From contig NZ_BDCG01000022.1 in assembly GCF_001613385.1 (NCBI RefSeq), positions 1 through 64,000 of the forward strand: a DNA stretch of 64,000 nt, written 5' to 3'. The translations under genes were made by a program, and so were the position numbers. The notes beneath the pieces were generated by a model. The model was given only the letters and a program-made list of their open reading frames with translations. It did no database searches and had not been told where the DNA came from. Below, piece by piece: positions 60,571 to 64,000 of the stretch. The stretch comes from Nocardia flavorosea NBRC 108225 (GTDB taxonomy: Bacteria; Actinomycetota; Actinomycetes; Mycobacteriales; Mycobacteriaceae). The first letter of the stretch is position 1. The number at the start of each line of letters is the position of its first letter.

Positions 60571-61149
60571 CTACTCCGGCAAGTACGGTTCCAGCGTCTG
60601 CGCGTGTTGGACGGCCAATCCACACGGCGGTGATTCGGGCAGCGAATCCCGCTTGCCGTAGCGCCAATCCGCGTAGATCATCAGTCCGCCCTTCGCCATG
60701 GGCAAGCCGACGTAGCAGCGGCGGATGGGGTTCTCGTTGCCTGTGGGGTAGAAGGTGAGACCGGACCGATCATTGATCTGAACTTCGGAAAAGCCGGTCA
60801 CCTGATCGTTCTGGCGAAACTCGTCCAGCGTGAAGATGAAGGAACCGATCCCGATGAAGTACGGACGACCGTCGGCCGGCTCCCAGGAGCACATACGTAC
60901 CGCAGCTCGATCGCCAGGGGCGTCGAACCTCGTCGACTTCGTCTCTGGACTGGCTCCCGTTGCCTCCAATGCCTCCGCCGAGAGTTCGGAACATGGATTC
61001 CACTCGACGCGCGGCTCCCCGGTGGTTGTACTCGGTCCCGCCGACGCCGACTCCCCACTGACCGTGCATCCGGCGACCAACCCGGCTGCCAGCATCGCGA
61101 CCACCGCGTTCCCCACTGCCTTTGCGTACTTCCTGCTCGCGGTGCGCAT
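60571..61149 (-). CDS. DUF3558-type lipoprotein
   Basis: Lipoprotein of 192 residues: twin-basic start, hydrophobic segment, lipobox LVAGC with Cys28, then a Ser/Thr linker and a folded domain with NPCSELSAEALEATG, two further cysteines (VRMCSWEPADGRPYF, RRCYVGLPM, PPCGLAVQ). DUF3558 lipoproteins are common in nocardiae and often sit beside ESX-type genes. ATG with AGGAGG upstream. First gene of the EspG-PPE-like set. Confidence 0.83.
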   Translation of the reverse strand: MRTASRKYAKAVGNAVVAMLAAGLVAGCTVSGESASAGPSTTTGEPRVEWNPCSELSAEALEATGASPETKSTRFDAPGDRAAVRMCSWEPADGRPYFIGIGSFIFTLDEFRQNDQVTGFSEVQINDRSGLTFYPTGNENPIRRCYVGLPMAKGGLMIYADWRYGKRDSLPESPPCGLAVQHAQTLEPYLPE

Positions 61150-61306
61150 ACCCCTCCTGCCCAGCGTGTGAACGATCCACACGAACCAAGGAATCACAAT
61201 ACAGGCAGGCAATCGGCAGGGCACGGACTCTGTCGCCCCCTGTAGTCGGCATCCACCATGTCCAGTCCGATGGACACCACATGCAACTTCCAGTGCAGGT
61301 TCGGAG

Positions 61307-61513
61307 TTAGGCGGAAGTAGCCCCGCCCTTCCCGAGCCACGTAGTAAACGCTGCCCAATCGGTACGCCTGAAAACCAACGCCGGTCCGGCTGCATGTTTC
61401 GAGTCGCGGACTCCGACGTTCGTATCCCCCAGCCAGGCGACTTCCACGCACTCGTTGGCCGTACCACTGTGGGACGACTTGAACCATTGTGCGCCCGGTA
61501 GTTCGTAGTTCAC
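61307..61513 (-). CDS. DUF397 small protein paired with the XRE regulator
   Basis: A 68-residue protein with the DUF397 pattern WFKSSHSGTANECVEVAW, VGVRDSKHAAGPALVF and WAAFTTWLG. DUF397 proteins pair with Scr1-like XRE regulators in streptomycetes and nocardiae, where they act as antagonists or cofactors of the regulator. GTG overlaps the stop of the XRE gene (GTGA). Confidence 0.87.
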   Translation of the reverse strand: MNYELPGAQWFKSSHSGTANECVEVAWLGDTNVGVRDSKHAAGPALVFRRTDWAAFTTWLGKGGATSA

Positions 61514-62391
61514 TGCTCGTATCTCCTTGCCATCTGCCGCAGCAGGTCTCTCGACCGTTGCGCGTCCAGTGTGGCGCACCGAAGAGCTTCATGGATACCG
61601 CGGTAACGCTTGACGTCGGCATCTTCCTCGAAAAACATTGCGCCGATGGGCTGCTCACAGAAGACGATCGACGGTTCTGCGCTTTCCGCCGGAAAATCGA
61701 GAATGACGTAGGGAAGCACCGGAACCACTTCGCCTGGGAACCCGGCCTCGAAGGGCAAAATGTGTACCGTAACGCCCGGGTAGGTGCCGATATCGGCGAT
61801 ATGTCGTAGCTGAGCAGCCATGACCTCATGCGATCCGACAACCGTGTGGAGAACGGCCTCGTGGAGGACGAATTCGGCGGGGAGGGCCCTCCGCTTACGC
61901 GTAAGCAGAATCTTGCGCCGTAGCCTGACGGCAACTCGGCTTTCCAGATCTTCTGGTGTATCGCTCGGGAACAATGGCCGCTCGATTGCCCTGGAATATT
62001 GTGCGATCTGTAGCAGACCCGGAATAATCGCCTGTTGATATGAAAAGAGCTGCGCGGCAGCAGATTCAAGCCCGAGATATGTCCGGTATCCAGGAAGCAG
62101 CAGATGTCGCGAAGCCTGCCACCACGACTTCGTCGCCGACTGTTGGGCGAGCGCTTTCAGCTCTTCTATGCGTTTCTCGGTGAGTTCGTACAGCTGCCCG
62201 AACCCCTCCACATCCCGCAACCGGACCTTCTCGTTGTGGCCCTTCTCGATCCGGATGACCGAGGTCTTGCTCATCTCCATTTCCTGCGCCGCCTGTTCCA
62301 GGGTGAACCCCACCGCCTGCCGCGCCTCGCGCAGTGCCCGGCCCAGCTGCCGTCGCGGCAGGGTGGAACCGGACTGTTCGTCTCGTGCCAT
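61510..62391 (-). CDS. XRE-family regulator with DUF5753 (Scr1-like) domain
   Basis: A 293-residue protein. HTH at about 15-70: LGRALREARQAVGFTLEQAAQEMEMSKTSVIRIEKG. The rest is the Scr1-like DUF5753 domain: LLPGYRTYLGLESAAAQLFSYQQAIIPGLLQ, EFVLHEAVLHTVVGSHEVMAAQL, VHILPFEAGF. ATG 62391 with AGGGGAG. Coupled to DUF397. The pair could control the ESX-like genes 158 bases downstream on the same strand. Confidence 0.88.
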   Translation of the reverse strand: MARDEQSGSTLPRRQLGRALREARQAVGFTLEQAAQEMEMSKTSVIRIEKGHNEKVRLRDVEGFGQLYELTEKRIEELKALAQQSATKSWWQASRHLLLPGYRTYLGLESAAAQLFSYQQAIIPGLLQIAQYSRAIERPLFPSDTPEDLESRVAVRLRRKILLTRKRRALPAEFVLHEAVLHTVVGSHEVMAAQLRHIADIGTYPGVTVHILPFEAGFPGEVVPVLPYVILDFPAESAEPSIVFCEQPIGAMFFEEDADVKRYRGIHEALRCATLDAQRSRDLLRQMARRYEQ

Positions 62392-62730
62392 ATCTCCCCT
62401 TCCGTCCGTTGGTCCGTGAACGCCCAGGACGCGGTCCGATTCGGACGAATTCGGTTCTCGAAACGGTCCCAACCCTGTGCTTTCGGTACATCATGAATCA
62501 CGCTGTCTCGCCGCGGAATTCATCGACGTGCCCAGAAAACCCAACCATATGCCCGGGTCCGGCGAAAGCCCTGTGATCAGGAAATATATCCAGAGTCCAA
62601 CACTCCCGTTCCGTGGTGCAGCGTTGCACGCGAGAAACTGCAACCGGGTATGTCGAACGCGCGGACCGTATCGGAAGGACCGTTCAACCGGCCGGCCACG
62701 TCGTCGAGGCGAAACGGGGAACGCGAGCCG
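62392..62730. other. Intergenic region between the XRE and TetR genes
   Basis: About 340 bases holding the XRE promoter. No gene, repeat or RNA recognised. Confidence 0.45.
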
Positions 62731-63360
62731 TCAGGCGATTGCGTAGTCGCCGAGCGCGGGCTCGAGCAGATCGAACACCTGGGTTGCCTCGTCGATCACG
62801 GTGGCCACCATCCGCCCGGGCGACCGGCCCCGAAGTGTGAGCTCCTGGATGCGCTGGAACAGCAGACGGTGGGCAGCGCCGAACTGGGCGGCGGCGGCGC
62901 GACGGGTGATGTCGTCGCCGGGCAACACATCGGCCAGCGCCTGCTCACGCAGTTCGTGAAGTTCCCGCAACCGGGCTACCAGTGTCGGACTGTCGGTGAC
63001 CATACGGCAGAAGTCGGGTCCGGAGAATCCGATCAGTGCGTCGGAACGCTGTGCTGAGGCGATGAATCCGTTGCGCAGAGCCGACAGCACCGACTCGCCG
63101 GGTGCCCGGGCGACAGCGATATCCGCGAGCGAGGAGACGAAGTCGTGATGGATGTCCAGCGCCAGGTCCTCTTTGCGCGGAAAGTAGTTCGTCACGGTCT
63201 TCTTGGCGACCCGTGCCGTCGCGGCGATCTCGGCGATCGTCGTTGCCTCGAACCCGCGCTGGATGAACAACCGTGTCGCGTGGTCGGAGATCGATTGCCT
63301 GGTCTCGCGCTTCTTGGCCTCTCGCAGGCCGAAGGGTTCGGTGCTCACCATCATGAACAT
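62731..63360 (-). CDS. TetR-family repressor divergent from the dehydrogenase
   Basis: A 209-residue regulator: RQSISDHATRLFIQRGFEATTIAEIAATARVAKKTVTNYFPRKEDLAL is the HTH, then a helical ligand domain. In-frame starts at 63360, 63354, 63351 and 63348 (GTG). Its gene starts 45 bases from the long palindrome at 63405-63431, which is the obvious operator. Confidence 0.88.
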   Translation of the reverse strand: MFMMVSTEPFGLREAKKRETRQSISDHATRLFIQRGFEATTIAEIAATARVAKKTVTNYFPRKEDLALDIHHDFVSSLADIAVARAPGESVLSALRNGFIASAQRSDALIGFSGPDFCRMVTDSPTLVARLRELHELREQALADVLPGDDITRRAAAAQFGAAHRLLFQRIQELTLRGRSPGRMVATVIDEATQVFDLLEPALGDYAIA

Positions 63361-63381
63361 ACCACCATCGTAAATTTGCGT

Positions 63382-63431
63382 TTGACATATCTAGTACGTC
63401 GAACATAATCTTATGCCGATAGTAAGATTAT
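63382..63431 (+). promoter_or_regulatory. Consensus promoter with an overlapping long palindrome
   Basis: A -35 TTGACA at 63382-63387 and a -10 ATAATC at 63405-63410, spacer 17, give a near-consensus housekeeping promoter reading right. Overlapping the -10, ATAATCTTA at 63405-63413 pairs with TAAGATTAT at 63423-63431 around nine bases. The divergent TetR would repress by occupying it. Confidence 0.7.
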
Positions 63432-63446
63432 TGGAGGGAGGTCGAG

Positions 63447-63470
63447 ATGCTGCCTCGAAACAGCTGCTGA
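63447..63470 (+). CDS. Seven-codon leader ORF with a strong ribosome binding site
   Basis: ATG CTG CCT CGA AAC AGC TGC TGA, encoding MLPRNSC. GGAGGGAGG at 63433-63441 lies five bases upstream, the best Shine-Dalgarno in the window. It precedes a large hairpin and the dehydrogenase gene, an arrangement seen in translated attenuators. Confidence 0.4.
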   Translation: MLPRNSC

Positions 63471-63501
63471 CCGCGTCTCGGTAGGAACCGGGAGCAACGG
63501 C

Positions 63502-63537
63502 GGCGGAGATGCGGCCAGACCGGGCGGCATCTCCGCC
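63502..63537 (+). terminator. Leader hairpin between the mini-ORF and the dehydrogenase gene
   Basis: GGCGGAGATGC at 63502-63512 pairs perfectly with GCATCTCCGCC at 63527-63537 around 14 bases. No U tract follows. It may be an attenuator or a mere structural element of the leader. Confidence 0.5.
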
Positions 63538-63604
63538 CGCTCACGAATTTGCCAGTTCGCGCGCCGGAGGTTGTTCCGGCACAGCCATCCGAAAGGCATC
63601 ATCA

Positions 63605-64000
63605 GTGCGCAAGATTCGCTTTTCCGGGCGTCCGGAACCAGTCGAGGCCCGGCAGCCGGTACCCGGGCCCGGCCAACTGTTGGTACGTACACAGCTGGTC
63701 GGAGTCCACCTCGGTCTGGTGCGAATGCTGCGAGCCGGCAACGCATCCGAACCCGGCGGTGAGATGGTGGGCAGAGTGGCCGATGTCGGCCCGGAAGTCC
63801 CTGCCGCATGGCTGGGCAAGCGGGTCGGCGGTGTGGTCCTCGAAGGCGTCTACGCCGACTACGTACTCGCCGCCCCGGCGCTGGTCACCGAACTGCCCGC
63901 CGATGTCGGTGCCGCCGCCGGCCTCGCGGTGGTCCGCGGCGGCCTGGTGGCGATGGGCGCCGTGCGTTCGGGTGGCGACATTGCGGGCAAGTCACTGCTC
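63605..64000 (+). CDS. Medium-chain dehydrogenase/quinone oxidoreductase (5' part)
   Basis: The first 132 codons of an NAD(P)-dependent MDR: VRKIRFSGRPEPVEARQPVPGPGQLLVRTQLVGVH, EMVGRVADVGPEVPAAWLGKRVGGVV, GVYADYVLAAPALVTELPADVGAAAGLAV. The frame begins at GTG 63605 and runs off the window, before the Rossmann glycines. No zinc-site cysteine is visible, which points to the quinone oxidoreductase branch. The promoter, palindrome, mini-ORF and hairpin upstream suggest tight control by the divergent TetR. Confidence 0.7.
   Translation, partial: MRKIRFSGRPEPVEARQPVPGPGQLLVRTQLVGVHLGLVRMLRAGNASEPGGEMVGRVADVGPEVPAAWLGKRVGGVVLEGVYADYVLAAPALVTELPADVGAAAGLAVVRGGLVAMGAVRSGGDIAGKSLL

Noticed and set aside
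1..64000. CRISPR array, tRNA, rRNA, prophage or insertion sequence
   Set aside because: I saw no regular short repeats with spacers, no tRNA-like T-arm and acceptor pattern, and no transposase or integrase frame anywhere in the window.

Overview
The window is high-GC actinobacterial DNA, most likely from a Nocardia or a close relative in Nocardiaceae. The evidence is a YrbE/Mce operon, an IdeR-type iron box, an EspG/PPE-like type VII module, Scr1-like XRE plus DUF397 regulators, frequent GTG starts, and close synteny with the Mycobacterium tuberculosis Rv1322A-Rv1343c block. The organism call is inferred from gene content alone.

Layout. 1-780 is a decayed margin with a broken PIN-toxin remnant. 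779-5144 holds a DivIVA-like coiled-coil protein, methylmalonyl-CoA epimerase, a thiolase, a DUF3817 protein and a CnoX-like thioredoxin/TPR protein. 5690-14971 is the GlgE alpha-glucan pathway (glgB and glgE on minus, glgP on plus) with an ABC-F resistance ATPase and its leader ORF inserted. 15350-21673 has an NCS2 purine permease, an iron-box DoxX gene with a partial copy, a DinG-type helicase, an SDR, an LprD-like protein and a second DUF3817 protein. 22061-31787 carries rdgB, rph, an Rv1339-type phosphodiesterase, a rhomboid protease, cysM-cysO-mec, a DmpA-like peptidase, DUF2017, clpS, pncB and pncA. This block is inverted relative to M. tuberculosis and lacks murI.

31836-37077 is accessory: a YjbR protein, a Tiki-fold-like protein, PadR plus a flavin monooxygenase, a Gly/Cys-rich membrane protein, and a secreted HNH nuclease with a small companion. 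After phoU comes a complete translationally coupled yrbEA-yrbEB-mceA-F operon (38607-46577) with a KstR-like box upstream. 46730-56914 is mixed: VIT1-like transporter, YdjM-like protein, Rv3235 family, VapBC pair, DUF574 methyltransferase coupled to an SDR, NADAR, VOC, TetR plus cytochrome P450, GNAT. 56961-62391 holds a kinase-fold protein and a minus-strand set XRE, DUF397, DUF3558 lipoprotein, small helical protein, PPE-like protein, EspG. The right edge has a TetR gene divergent from a medium-chain dehydrogenase whose leader contains a consensus promoter, a long palindrome, a seven-codon ORF and a hairpin.

The most interesting unexplained signal is a dispersed structured intergenic element: long copies at 12281-12435 and 27331-27526, a deleted copy at 23719-23794, and related short hairpins before the starts of the thiolase, glgE and rhomboid genes. 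Stem sequences differ between copies while pairing is kept.
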